From Udeniomyces pyricola (Eukaryota; Basidiomycota; Tremellomycetes; Cystofilobasidiales; Mrakiaceae): a stretch of 64,000 nt of DNA. Below are positions 23,534-35,765 of the stretch, piece by piece; the stretch's first letter is position 1; each line of letters starts with the position of its first letter. The notes under the pieces are model-generated. The model did no database searches. It saw only the letters and a list, made by a program, of their open reading frames with translations, and was not told the origin of the DNA. The stretch covers positions 886,405-950,404 of the forward strand of contig BCIK01000009.1 of the NCBI GenBank assembly GCA_039545295.1. Direction: 5' to 3'. The translations under genes were made by a program, and so were the position numbers.

Positions 23534-25032
23534 TCAAGTCGACATAGCAACCCTGGGAGCCTCCTTCTCGCCCTCCGAAAGACCGTCCTCAGTAAGGGAG
23601 TGAGGCCCGGGAACGTAGCCCTTCTCTTCGGACCACATGCCAGACAGGTGAACCTGGAACGTACTATCGAGATCAAATGGTAGGAAGAAGGAAAGGAAAA
23701 TACAGGTCGTCAGCCATAGGAAGCGTCGACAAGAACGCAAAGCACGGAATGAGGTGGGGGGAGGGGATGTCGACACTTACGCCATCTGCTCTCCAATCAG
23801 CTTCAGCAGCTGAGCCTGCTCAGGGGTGAGCGTCTGACCCTTCCTGCAGACCTGGTGCGGCGACGTCAGACTTGGGACACCCTTGACGAGCGAGGTCGCA
23901 AGCCCGAGTTTACGCAGCTGGGGGTCCATCGAGTGAGGGAAGGGCGATGTCGGGTCGTTGTACATGAGGAGGGGACCTAGAACATGGATGGACAGGGATA
24001 GTGAATGAGAGGACGAACCGCCAAATCATCAGCCACGGATGTTTCGGTCCGTCACAAAGTGCTGCTCGTCGGGATTGCCACCAAGGGAAGGGCTGCGCGT
24101 GGCGTGGCAAGCCAAACCAACTCTAGCAACAAGTTACTCACCAACGGGAAGAACGACGTCCTTGGACGCAACGTTACCGGCTCGAGCGAAATCAGGCTTT
24201 TGGAACGACTCAAACCATTCAATCGTCTCCTTAGGGTCGTGGTCAGTGAAGAAGAGTCCAGTGGGTCCGTTCAGTTTCTGCCGTTGAACAAACAAACTAA
24301 AGTCAGCTTTCCTAATATTCGGCGGGCGAGAGAGAAATGGCCACGGCATGTTTTCCCAAAGACAGGCGGACTAACGGCCGAGACCTTGTAGAGGCCAGTC
24401 TTGTGCTCCTCTTCCGGGGTGGTACCGAGAGCCTTGGCCATGACCTTGTTTCGTCCAAAGTAGATTCGGCCAGTTCTGGGGGAAGACGACAAACCAAACG
24501 GGGGATAGTGAGCTCGCGTTGGATTTGACCGAGTAGTTGGACGCCGAGCTCCGTAGCAACAAACTCGACATGGCTGTGGATGCGAAAGTAAGACTGACCC
24601 GCTCCAGGCCTTCCTAACCTCCTTGAGGTGACCGTTCCTCATGTCTCCGACGGTGAAGAGCCAGAGGTAGGTCCACTTGTCGGCGCTCTCCTTGATCTGA
24701 AGTTGATAGGACGAAGGGCATCCATTAACCCAAGCGAAGGAAGCGCGACGCGACGTGACGGCAGAAGATTGTCGCAAGGATGACGGAACAGGATCAAGTG
24801 GAAAGCAAGGGTGTGGTAAGCATGGGTGGAGATGAGGTCGAGGGACACGGTCAGCCCGGTCGCACGGTGGGCTGGTGAAAACAAAGCGGATGAAGGGTTA
24901 AGTGTTATGGGAAGGAGACGACAGGACTAGACGTGTGGAACTGACGGATTCGATGAGGTTGGACTTGTCTTCCTTGGTCTTCTTGTCGGTTCGGGTGAGG
25001 GCGACGACCTTTTCTCGCTTGGACTTGGGCAT
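23534..25032 (-). CDS. MRT4: Ribosome assembly factor Mrt4
   Basis: A nucleolar paralogue of P0 (uL10) that holds the stalk site on pre-60S particles. Six exons fit: 25032-24946, 24696-24599, 24475-24376, 24277-24142, 23976-23781 and 23663-23534, giving 248 residues, close to family size. The N-terminus MPKSKREKVVALTRTDKK is the family signature. Further motifs are WTYLWLFTVGDMRNGHLKEVR, RIYFGRNKVMAKALG, GLFFTDHDP and GPLLMYNDP. It lacks the acidic P0 C-terminal stalk peptide, as expected. It diverges from the deoxyhypusine hydroxylase gene across 400 bp. Confidence 0.95.
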
Positions 25033-25432
25033 GGTGAAGGGGAGGTTGGAGTAGAGTTGAAGGAAGGGGAGAGGGAAGGGGAGGGGGACGGGTGTGATAT
25101 GGCACTGTGGGTGGGCGGTGTGGTGGGTCGAAATTCCTTCAGCCTGCAAGTTGGCTCGGGCACTCGAACCAGTTTCGAATTGCGCGCTCAGACTTGGCCA
25201 TTCTGTTGGATGGATTCTCGATCTGGCTTCTTCCCCCTCCATATTCTACTTACTATATTCCATATTCCATCGTCCCCCGACTTGAGTCACTGCTTCCATC
25301 CATAACCATCCGCAGACCATACACATATCCACCCCTCGACCCAACACCCTCACTTGTCATCGTCGTAGCTGGTCTGCTTCTCATCCAACACCACCTCACT
25401 CCCTCCTCCTCTTCGTCCAAACCTCAACAACC
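25033..25432. promoter_or_regulatory. Divergent promoter region of MRT4 and LIA1
   Basis: A 400-bp spacer between two start codons pointing apart. Both genes serve translation, so a shared promoter is plausible but only inferred. No clear motif was recognised. Confidence 0.5.
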
Positions 25433-27170
25433 ATGCAAGTCTCACCAGACGCCCTCGCCAAGCTCGAATCCACCCTCCTCAACACCACCGGCGAGCACCC
25501 ACTCCACAACCGATTCCGAGCTCTCTTCACCCTCAAGGCCGTCGGGGGTGAGACTGCCATCGAGATTATCGCCAAAGGTTTGTCATATCTATCAATCTGG
25601 AAACGATAGCCCAACCGACACCCCGCACGCCGCCCTGCCCGCTATCATCGGGGCTTTTCCCTTCTCTCTCTCTCCCCCTCTCTTTCTTTGCCCAAATTCT
25701 ATCGCGCTTCCCCGATCCTTGATCCTTCTTCCTCCCTTCTATGTTCTCCTCTCACCGTTCTTGTATGACTGACCCCTTGTGTCTCTTCCTCTGACCCTGC
25801 ATATGCGTCTCCCCAGGCTTTGCTGATCCCTCTCCCCTGCTCAAGCACGAGCTCGCTTACGTCCTCGGTCAGCTCAACAACCACGCCGCGCTCCCTCACC
25901 TCACCGCCGTGCTAGAGAACCAATCAGAGGATCCCATGGTCCGACACGAGGTCAGCTCCCTTCTTCTCACACTTGGCTCTGTCTTTTGACACGTGCCCCA
26001 GCGTCTGTTGAGCATGAAACTGACGTTTGTCTATCTCTGGGGTTTCTTCTTGCTCTTGTTCAATCATCCCGGTCATTTCGCTTCCATTTGCGCAGGCCGC
26101 CGAGGCTCTCGGCGCTATTTCGTCCGTCGACTCCCTCCCCGTGCTGACCAAGTACCTCAACGACGAGCACGTCGAAGTCAGGGAAACCTGCGAGGTTGCT
26201 ATCGGCAAAATTGAGTGGGACAACTCCGAGGCGGGTATCGAGGAGAAGAAGAAGCAGATGGCCGACGGTTCGGTGTACGTCAACCGACTCTCCTGGGCTA
26301 CCTTCACCTCTTGTGTTGGATATGTACCATCGCTCACAGCGTTCTTTTGTGTTTTCTTTTTCTCTTCTTTGTAATTCTTTTTTTTTGTTCGTCGCTCTGT
26401 GTAATCTGCCTCTAGGCCGTACAACACCATCGACCCCGCCCCAGGCCACTACTTCTCTCCCATGTCGGACCCTGCCAAGGGCCCCGCCCTCCCTACTGCT
26501 CCAACCTCTGCTTCTCTCGTCCCGACCCTCAAGGCAACGTACCTCGACACGAGCCTTCCTCTCTTCACCCGCTACCGAGCTATGTTCTCCCTCCGAAACG
26601 TCTCGCCCCCCACCAAGGAGTCGGTCGAAGCTCTCGCCGAAGGCTTTGGTGATTCGTCCGCCCTCTTCCGACACGAGATTGCCTACGTCTTTGGCCAGCT
26701 GAGCTCCAAGTGGAGCGTCAAGAGCTTGGTCGAAAGACTCAGCGACGACAACGAATGCGAGATGGTGAGGCACGAGTGCGCCGAGGCGCTCGGTGGTATC
26801 GCGAGTGAGGGAGAGGGTAAGTCTCATTCTTGGTATCGTGTCTGGTTCGCGTTGCGACTCAGATGTCCCATCAAGGACTTTCAAGACACTTGTCCGAATC
26901 TTTCGCACTTTCGCTAACGCCACACCCTTCATCGTCGGCACATGATTTCTTCTTGCAGACGACTCGGTTCTGCCGGTCCTCAAGGCCTTTGCTACCAACA
27001 TGGACGCGCCCTCAGTCGTGCGAGAGTCGTGCATTGTTGCGCTTGACATGTGGGAGTACGAGAACTCGAACCAGTTCCAGTACGCCGACGCTCTGACCGG
27101 TGGCGAGGAGAAGGAACGTGCGATTGGAGGAGGCACCGGGTTCGAGAGGAGTATCGGTATCGAGGCTTGA
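25433..27170 (+). CDS. LIA1: Deoxyhypusine hydroxylase
   Basis: Completes hypusine formation on eIF5A. Five exons fit: 25433-25577, 25817-25950, 26096-26274, 26416-26816 and 26959-27170, giving 356 residues. The protein is two sets of HEAT-like repeats, and the four iron-binding His-Glu pairs are visible: [12 protein letters not shown] and [12 protein letters not shown] in the N half, [12 protein letters not shown] and [12 protein letters not shown] in the C half. The second pair is assembled across the exon 2/3 junction. The end is complete (TGA). Confidence 0.96.
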
Positions 27171-28988
27171 AGAGGATCTGGGCCGAGTATGGTTTATTAG
27201 AATGCCTTGAAACCCGTTGCCACATGCGCTTACGTTGCAGGTTTGAGGGCATGCAAGCAAGATGTGTCGCTGACGTGCCGTCTTGAACTTCGACGTTGCG
27301 CTATCAGTATTATTTCCTTGACCTCTGCCCGTGTATGTGTATATGTATGCATGGGTGCAGTACGTACGTGTAGTACACATGAGGCGACTGTCGGCCTGTC
27401 CCGCGACGCGTGACGCTCGGCGAAGTGTGCGTCATGACGCGTCGTGCATGCGGCCTGTCCGCGATTATATATTCTGATCAGATCCGCCAGCGGTATCATT
27501 TCGGGAGGGCAGACGACGTCGCCTTGAAAGCTATGATACAGACGATCCCACGCGTCTCAAGCAGTACGTACACCGGGCTACCTATACAGATCCCGCACAA
27601 TATGTCCATGCTAATAGCGCCATTGCCCAGAAGTCGGCCAGCTTCCAGCTTCCAACCTAACGTAAGTCATGTCATGATCAGGATCCGCGCGCAGGACGTC
27701 GTCGCGTCGTCGGCCAGCAAGGTCATCAGCGCATCGTTAGCAGCGGTCCAGTCGAACGTCGAGCGCATGGGCCGACAGGTTCAAGCTGGCTGCTGTATGC
27801 AATCTGGATCCTATGTTTGTCAGGGCGCAGGACGTTGGCCGGTGGCCGATCACAGCGTCGTCGCAGGCGAGGCACGTGGCACGGGCGAAGCTATAAGTGA
27901 TGATCAGCGCGCCCGCGCGCGTTGATAAATCAACGGCGTCCGTGTATGATCTTGCAGGTGGAAATCAGCGAGAGCTTGAGTACTGCAGTCGTGCCATCAT
28001 TATCTCTGATACATGTCAGACTGGGTAAGGCGAACAAAACTGTCGGCTGATAAAAACAAAAAAGAGCAAAGAAGAAAGGGAAAGTCTGATATGATAAGAG
28101 AAGCGCAAGATGGTCTCGCCAGCTTATGCACCGATGGGCGCACGGTTGTCCGTCGACGCGCTTGATTTTGGTCAAACCGGATGTAAACCCGCGTTTCTTG
28201 GTTTGCAAGGCGGGTGCAGAAGCTTGAAGCTTGCAGAAGCACGCCCGCCCATTCGCCTGCTCGGCGAAGACCTGCATAATGGTCTGCATTGCATCTGCAA
28301 TTGATACATCAGCATGTGTCAGGCGATCTTTTGTGGCGAGAACCAAGCTCCAAGCCGGCCGGATAAGACGACCGCTCCAATGAGGCTGGACACGCGCGAT
28401 CCTAGGTACAGGATGCGCGTGACCTCACGGCTGACAAATGACGAGACTTGTCAGGATATACATATACAGTATGTACATATTTGTGTCATCATTATATCTA
28501 TGCATCAGGTAGATCATCGATCAGGAGAGGGACACTAACGACGCGCCGATCGATCGCAGACCAACAAGCCGGCAAGGCGAAATAAAACAAGCTTTCAGCT
28601 GTCCGTGCTTTTGCCTTTGGTGTTCCTGAATCCTTCTCCATCTTGGCTCGATCCTTGTTTTCCCCAACCCTCTGTTTTCTCTTTTGCTACCCTCCGTATC
28701 CTCCTCGCACTCGTCTTCTAGAGTGCAGCCCCACAGTCTCGCGACACTTTGACATCACATTCCTTTGAGCCTTCCCTAATCCTTTCCCAATCGGCCCACG
28801 TCGATCCTACATCGAATCCACTCGACTCAACCCGCCCGCTCAAAACACACGACCTGCTCGACCCCTGTCCCCGCCCCTCCTTCTCTCGACCCTCCTCGCC
28901 CTTGGCCCCTCTCCCTTGCTGCTCTGGGTCTATTCCTTGACATTCACCACTGCCTCTACTATCCCCCTTCCTACCTACCCTCGTCAGC
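27171..28988. other. 1.8-kb gene-free stretch
   Basis: Between LIA1 and the amylase. Composition is mixed, with GC-rich patches (for example gcgcgcccgcgcgcg near 27908), (TA)-rich spots and many scattered stops. A 171-codon open frame at 27410-27925 (+) has no recognisable domain and I do not believe it. The last ~350 bp are pyrimidine-rich and probably form the amylase promoter and leader. Confidence 0.5.
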
Positions 28989-31933
28989 ATGTCCCCCACC
29001 TTCGTTTCTACGGCTAGCGCCTCCTCATCGCGTTCGCCATCCAGCCTGCTGCGTTTCTCGGCGATTTTTCTCCTTTTTTCCACCCTTGCTGCTTCGGTCA
29101 ATGCCGCGACCAAAGAGGAATGGAAAGGTCGCACCATTTACCAGTGAGCTACTTTTCCCTCCCTTGTCCATCCTCGCGAGCGATCATGCTCGACCCGTCG
29201 GATGGTCTCCTCGTGGCTTTCCATGGTCGGCAAGGCGCGCGAGAAAAGCCGAGAACCAACCGTCCGGTGCTCGGCCTCGAATAGGTCCATGCTTTGCGGC
29301 GTCTTAAAGTATGACCTTGTCGACCCGTCTGCCGCGTCTACGATAACTGATGAAGGATTTGTACTCTTTTGTGCTGTCGACGTCAATGCACTCTCTCTGC
29401 TGATTGCACGCACAGGCTCCTCACCGATCGATTTGCTCCGCCAAGTTCGACCGCGCCGGCCCTGACTTCCGGCCTACCAACAGTCTGCGACCCAAACGAT
29501 CAAACGTGGTGCGGCGGTACCTGGCGCTCCATCATTGACAAGCTTGACTACATTCAAGCCATGGGCATGACTGCCATCTGGATTTCGTCAGTTAAAATCT
29601 CGTCGTATTTCGTCGTCGCGCACTAAGGGGTGTCGGTCCGACAAGCTGATCGAATGTCGTTCAACCCATCCTGTGTCCCGTGACAATCGCCCCTGTTCCG
29701 CCTTGTCTATCCCACGATTAATATACCCTCCTACTCCAGCCCCGCTCAGGCCAACATTGACAGCGCGACTCCGTATCACTTCGCGTACCACGGTATGTCT
29801 TACACCTCAACACATAAATATACTATTTATATATGAATATACTATTTATATATATATACATATAACACCTTGATTTAAACCGCGCCGAAACTTTAATTTG
29901 ACCTCCTATCGTCTCAACATCTACCTTTCGTTCCATGTTGGTTCGTGTTGTCTTGCCCCTCAACTCTAGGCTACTGGGTCACCGACCAACGCAAACTCAA
30001 CCCTCGATTCGGCTCTCACCAAGATCTTCTCGATCTGTCAGCTGCCCTACATGCGCGAGACATGCTTTTTATGGTCGACGTCGTCGTCAACAATGTTCCC
30101 TCCCTCCGAGATCCCGAGACGCATGCTCCGACGGGTGAGACCCTCGCTGCTGATGGCTACTGGTTCACCGACCCGGCGATGTATCACCCTTACTGTCCCG
30201 TTGACTACAGTAACGCGACCTCCGCAGAGCAGTGGTGAGTACTTCTTTTTACCCCTAGTCGAGAGTTGTTATCCGGACTGAGAACCGTCACTAACTTTGT
30301 ACGGCGTGCTCCTGGCTTTGGTGGTTTGCAGCTGGCTCGGAGACACCAAGCTCGCGCTTGTAGACGTCAACACTGAGCACCCCACCGTCATTAACCAGTA
30401 TGAGAATTGGATCGCCGATTTCGTCAAGACATACTCCATCGATGGCTTGCGTATTGACGCTGCTAAGCACGTACGGGAGGACTTCTGGCCAGGGTTTTGC
30501 GAGGCAGCGGGAGTCTTTTGCATCGGAGAGGTGTACGCGAGCGACATGGGGTGTGTAAAAATTCAGTGTGGTGACAACGAAGGGCGTTTTGTCTTTCTTC
30601 CCACTTGGCTGATCCCGCGCCTGGTCAATTTTACGACTTCTTGTCGTTTTTTTTATTATTATTATTTTTTATTTAGCACCGTCAAGCGTTATGGAGATAA
30701 GATGGACGCCATCATGAACTATCCCGTGTACTTTGGCATGATGGACGCTTTCCAACTCCCAGGTCCTGCCAACATCTCGTCGCTCATCAACTCCATGACC
30801 CTAGTCAATCAGACGATGCCTGTAGGTTGACTCCTTTCCACGCATCCACAATCATGTCCTCGTCGTTCTGCTGCATTTACTGATTCAATCAAAAAATTGT
30901 GTGCCTCAGGATACACATGTGCTTGGTAACTTCATCGAGAACCACGATCTTCCTCGATTCGCCAATACGACGGTTGATCCGCAACTTGCCATGACAGCAC
31001 TCGCTTTCTCGTTTGTGACGGATGGAATCCCGATTGTCTACTATGGACAAGAACAAGGATTTTACGGTATCGCTGATCCGGTACGTTGGGGTCGGAATCT
31101 TTCTGCTTTTACTTCCTACTTTTTGTTGCCTTCTCTCGGCCGCGGAACGTCGGAAGTTAACTCGGATCCGGATCGTCTACACGTGTTTCCTGCAGTCGAA
31201 CCGAGAGCCCCTCTGGCCGTCCAACTACGTCAACACGACCCAGACGGAGCAAATTACCGTTCTCAATCAGCTTCGACACCACCTTGCAAAAGAGAACATT
31301 TTGTGGAACGGCATGACTTTCAACAACGCTTCGGCCACTATCATCGCTTCGGATGACAAGTCGCTGGCGATCCGCAAGGGACCCGTTCTGAGTATACTCA
31401 CCAACGTAGGTTCTTTCCCTTTGGTTGAATTCATGTCGTGTGTCTGTCGAGTCCATACTGATCATGCGCACCTGCTCTCACTTTCAAACACTCAATCGGT
31501 TTGACATTTAGCGAGGAGCGCCGCCTGTCAACGAAACCTTTGCCGTTCTGGAGTGTGGCTGGGAAAGAGACACTGTCCTCATTGATATCTTTTCGTGCGA
31601 AAAGTTTTCGGTCGGCTCGCAGAGTTCGGTCGGCATAAACTACAACATCCGAGGTGGACGACCTGTCGTACGTTTTTTCGGATCAATTCATGTCTTTGGT
31701 CGGAACCGAAGCGGTGGCCTGATCCCTCTTGCTCCTTCTACATGTCTTTGATCCAGGTCACGGTGCCAATACAAGCCCTGAACGGCTCGGGAATATGCGA
31801 GTTCCTTCAGGTTGGCGCTATCACTTACTCTGCCAACACTAGTGCCGGCTACGCCTCCCTTGCGACGCTCTCGCCAATTATCTCGCTCCTGACAGCTGCC
31901 GGTCTGTTACTAGCATCGTCATTGTTGCTATAA
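28989..31933 (+). CDS. Secreted GPI-anchored alpha-amylase (GH13)
   Basis: Hydrolyses alpha-1,4-glucans outside the cell. Ten exons fit: 28989-29143, 29416-29586, 29740-29792, 29970-30234, 30332-30550, 30677-30821, 30910-31080, 31196-31405, 31512-31667 and 31757-31933, giving 573 residues. A signal peptide ([20 protein letters not shown]) leads. GH13 motifs in order: [20 protein letters not shown] (nucleophile Asp), CIGEVYASD (acid/base Glu) and FIENHDLPR. Many N-glycosylation sequons follow. The C-terminus is a small-residue site plus a hydrophobic tail ending LLLASSLLL, typical of GPI attachment, so the enzyme is likely bound to the wall or membrane. The ATG is the one directly upstream of the signal peptide. 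Confidence 0.94.
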
Positions 31934-32773
31934 AAAGCCGGTTCGGCATTAGTTTTCGCTCCTCTTTCTTGCTGTTTTGTTTTGCTCTTCTTTCCCCTTC
32001 TCACGACGACCCTCTCTTTTCGCATCAGCCTCGCCAATCGTTTCGCTCGCCTCTAGTCCATGTACTCTTGTTGTTTTTTTTTTTTGTGGTGTTCTTTCCC
32101 TTATCTTCTTTCCGGTCTCCCTTCACTCCACTCTCCCACCTATCTTGGAAACCTCCTTCGTTATATCTCACACTCCCTTGCTCACCCCTCATTCCTTCTT
32201 CTCTATTAGTGTTCCGCGTTGCCCCTGCTATTAATTGTTTGCATTGTACTATTTTTATCGTTTCCCTCGCGCTTTTCTCTTGCATCCCGTCCGACCGTTC
32301 CCTTGGACCCTCCTGCCTACCCTCTTCTTACTCGCCATCACATTTTGCCCTTTTGTCCGTTTACCTCTCTATCTCCTGACCATCGGAACCCTCCCCTCCC
32401 CCCCCTCCTCTCCCTCACCGATCTACGTGCTCCCTCTTCCCTTGCATGACCACCTTGCGTTTCGTATCAACCTACTGCCCTTCGAATTCGCTCATCTGTT
32501 TTGACTCACTTTGCCTTTTTCTTCTACATTTACATTTTCCACCTGAACCACCCCCACGTTCGTTTTTTGACCCTCTCGTCGCTCAGCTTCCTGTCCCCTT
32601 GTGTCTTTGGGTTAAGGGGCACGAAGGACTGCGGGTTTTGTACCGTTGTGCTTTTATCTATGTACTTTGTGAGGATTCTAAACTCACGGATCTTACGTTT
32701 CGCGGCACGGAACGGTTGACTCTGCATGATTCAAGATCGAGAAGGATGATCACTAAGTGTTCTGTTCGATTAA
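31934..32773. other. Pyrimidine-rich convergent spacer
   Basis: About 840 bp of strongly T/C-rich sequence on the + strand between amylase and the SMYD gene, which converge. Long frames here are composition artefacts. No gene is supported. Confidence 0.55.
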
Positions 32774-35557
32774 TCATGACATTCCTTGGACCCTAAGCAC
32801 GCTTAGTTCCCGACCGACACCCTCGGCTAGACCCTCGAGTTCCCGACCGACCAAACCGCCCCGTCGGCCGTATCCGATGCGAGATTCCTCAAGAGCTTGA
32901 AGGATGATCTCGCGCGCCCAAACGAGTCGACGCCCTGGCTCGGCTGGCAACTGAACGTCGAGTCGGAGACCGATAGGAACGATACTCGCCTCACTTTCGA
33001 TCCACGCATCAACGTCCTCTTCCTCCTCAGTCGTTTCTTTGATGGATCGTCCGGGTGAAGGTTGCGAGACAGGGATGAGGAGGAGTTTACCGAGTTCGGC
33101 GAGCGCCACGGCTCTAGCGGGGTGTCCGACAGGGTAGATGCCGGATGAAGTCACGGCTTGGGAAACGATGTAGGCGACCAGGGTCGTATCGTTGATCCGG
33201 GTCACTGAGGGAGCTTCGCGTGTGGACGAAAGAGATGAAACTAACAGACCGGAGAAGAGGCGAAGGATGGGAAGGAGAGGGTAGGATGAAGGCGCGAGAT
33301 ACTGCACGAGAGACGTCAAGATCGGCATGCCAACGGGAAGAGAGAGGAACGTCGATAGATCTAAGGAAGGGCAAAAGACGACGAAGCGAGAGTGAGCGTC
33401 CGATTGGTCTCTTTGAGAACGAGATGATTCCGTGTGATCAGACGCTGGCTGGAAGAGAACCAACCAGGCAACAAGCCTTCTTCCTCCATTCGCAACAGTT
33501 TCATTCCTTCGAGCGTCCAATTTTCGAGGTTCTTGGCCTTGGAGACCTTGACGAGTTCTCGGGGATCCTTCCACGTCGGATCCTCCCTTGGTTTCGCACA
33601 GAGTTCGCACTCGCACTGGAAAAAGTAACGCGTCGCCAGATCTTGCTGACGCAGGGACCGTGGCAGCGAAATGTCAATGTATGCAGTAAGTACCTAGCAA
33701 AGAAGAGAGAGAGAAGAGAATTCGGGGTGGACGGGAGAAAACGAAAACACAAGAAAAGGAAACAACGTTGAGTTTGGTGAGCTTTCAAAGGGTCATCATT
33801 TCGAGTGATTTTTTTTTTTGGTCCTTAATCTGAAGAAATGTGTGGTCTCTTTACTTCTTCTCCTTCTCGAATATCTTTGATCGCTGTGACTTGCATCCCA
33901 CGGCCATCTCCATCTTTGCCTGGTCCTCCCCAAGGGAACACCACGACGGCATTCGGCCAGCAAGAGTGGTTAAAGAGAGCAACGGTGGGCGAGATGGAGA
34001 CTCCGATGGGAGTCAGAGAGGGCGAGGACAGCGTAAAGGTATTTGTCATAAACTGGACGTAAGAATAGGAAAGATCAACGATCGCGATGACAAAAATATG
34101 AGCGCTTCGTCAAGCAAAAGGTAAACCATCGATGTCAAGTTGAAGAAGCTCACTGAGGCACATAGGTCCAGGACTTGCCCAACGCTTTCGAATCCAAACA
34201 CGCTCATCTCTGCTGGAGGCAGCTCCGAAGGGGAAGAAGAGGACGACGATCCTGACGACGAAGAGGAAGGGAAACAGTGGCCGAGATAGAGGCTGAGGGA
34301 AATGGCAAGCTGGGCAAACGGGGAGGGAAGGCCAGGTTTCGTCGGTGATGTCGTTGGCATAGAAGATCGATGGGATTGCAGTGAAGCAACTTGTTGCCAC
34401 TATCAACCAAATCAACCAAGGAGAAAGAAAAGAGAAAGGGAAAAAGACCACAGTCAACAACCTAGAAGTGCCACAGGTATGATCCAACAGGCTCTCAGCA
34501 GGCCCAACGGGAACGCAAGAGACTCAGACTGACCCATGGACCATCTTTACCTCCACGGCCGTCACGTTCCTTCTTGCGACGGATGACCAACCTTGCCAAC
34601 GCGCGAACGGCCTCGCCAGGAATCCAATCGATCCCGACTTCGTCGTCTGCGGCGCGTTCTTGGCCCTTTGCTTTCATGTACGATCGACGAAGGGAGGAGA
34701 GCCCTCGGCATTCGTGCTGATGAATTGGCCATGATTGGGCTTGGCATTCCTGAAATTTCGGGATGACGGTCGTGCGTAGTTGTCAGCTGTCGCACACGAG
34801 TAGAAAAGATGCAGCAACATAGCGGCTATGATCTGAGAGACAAGAAGGTGCAGACGAGAATGACGAACTCTTGAGCAAAACCGAGTCACTCTGCAGCCGG
34901 TACACTTGGACAGTCCTCGAGGTGGAGCAAGGGTCGTCTGAACTCGCTGGATAGACTGAGGTTGGAGAGCGAGTTCCGTAGGAGCGAGATAACAGGATGC
35001 ACAGTGAGACGCGAGGTACTGGGTCGAGAGCGATGTAGCATGCGGCTGAACGGCGAGGATAGTGGACCCTGTATGAGAACAAAAAAAAAAAAAAACAAAA
35101 AAAAAACAGGGACTCGTCAGTGGACTGTTGAGTGGGATGATTTGGGTGTAAAATTCGTGAGGAGTGACAAGTGAAAGACGAGAAAAAGTAGACGAAAAAG
35201 AAGGCGATAAACCACACCTGGCTTAAAGAGAATCTCGGCTTGCTGGGATGGAGACGAAGAATCAGGTGTCTGACTCCGGGACCTCGCCCAGAGACCTCTA
35301 CCACGTTTGGGATGGACTTTGAGCTCAAGACTTGAGGGAAGATCAATGGGCAGCGAGGACGGATGGTGAGATTCTGAGGTGATTGAGGAGGGCGTGGCGA
35401 CCGTCGTTGTCGTGGGCGCAGGTGTAGTAGGCGGTGAAGATGTTGGCAAGGAGTGTGGGGGATCCGGAAGCGAGACGGATTTTGACGTTGGGATGGTAGA
35501 GCTAGCGAGCCTGGCTTTTCTAGACTGGCTGAGGGTTGCGAAGGATGTTGGGGGCAT
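32774..35557 (-). CDS. SMYD-type SET and MYND domain lysine methyltransferase
   Basis: Exons supported: 35557-35218, 35068-34869, 34749-34534, 34399-34154, 34052-33855 and one starting at 33693. At least one more exon ends at 32774; the junction between about 33450 and 33363 is unresolved. The split SET domain begins LKVHPKRGRGLWA. The MYND zinc finger supplies CASC, CTGC, FCS, ECQ and SWPIHQHEC, divided by an intron with the rare donor GTTCGT. The second SET half has ISPTVALFNHSCWPNAVV and ends in AYIDISLP with a Cys-rich post-SET (CECELC). A Ser-rich insert and a helical C-terminal region follow. SMYD proteins methylate histone or cytosolic proteins; the substrate here is unknown. The start was put at the first Met after a proline/glutamine repeat leader, and an upstream in-frame ATG exists. 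Confidence 0.82.
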
Positions 35558-35605
35558 GTGGATGGCTGGGTGTATGCGTTGGTGTTGGTGTTGGTAGGGC
35601 TTGGT

Positions 35606-35643
35606 GGCTGGGTCTGGCTGGGTCTGGCTGGGTCTGGCTGGGC
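35606..35643 (+). repeat. Tandem 10-bp repeat (ggctgggtct)
   Basis: About 3.5 copies in a row in the spacer upstream of the SMYD gene, followed by a (CCCA)n tract at about 35716-35740. Confidence 0.8.
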
Positions 35644-35765
35644 GGAGAGAGCCGACGGTTTTGTGTGGTTTGGGTTGAGGATTTCGACTTTGGCACTCAC
35701 TCGCCCTCGCCAATCAACCCACCACCCACCCACCCACCCACTTACTTTACTTTCCATCGTCCCCC

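Noticed and set aside
27410..27925. 171-codon open frame between LIA1 and the amylase
   Set aside because: No recognisable motif, no plausible splice partners and mixed composition; it looks like chance in GC-rich spacer.
33363..33616. First ~85 codons of the minus-strand frame ending at 32774
   Set aside because: The true SMYD post-SET exon is read here in another frame (CECELC region). Only the later part of this frame is used as the final exon.
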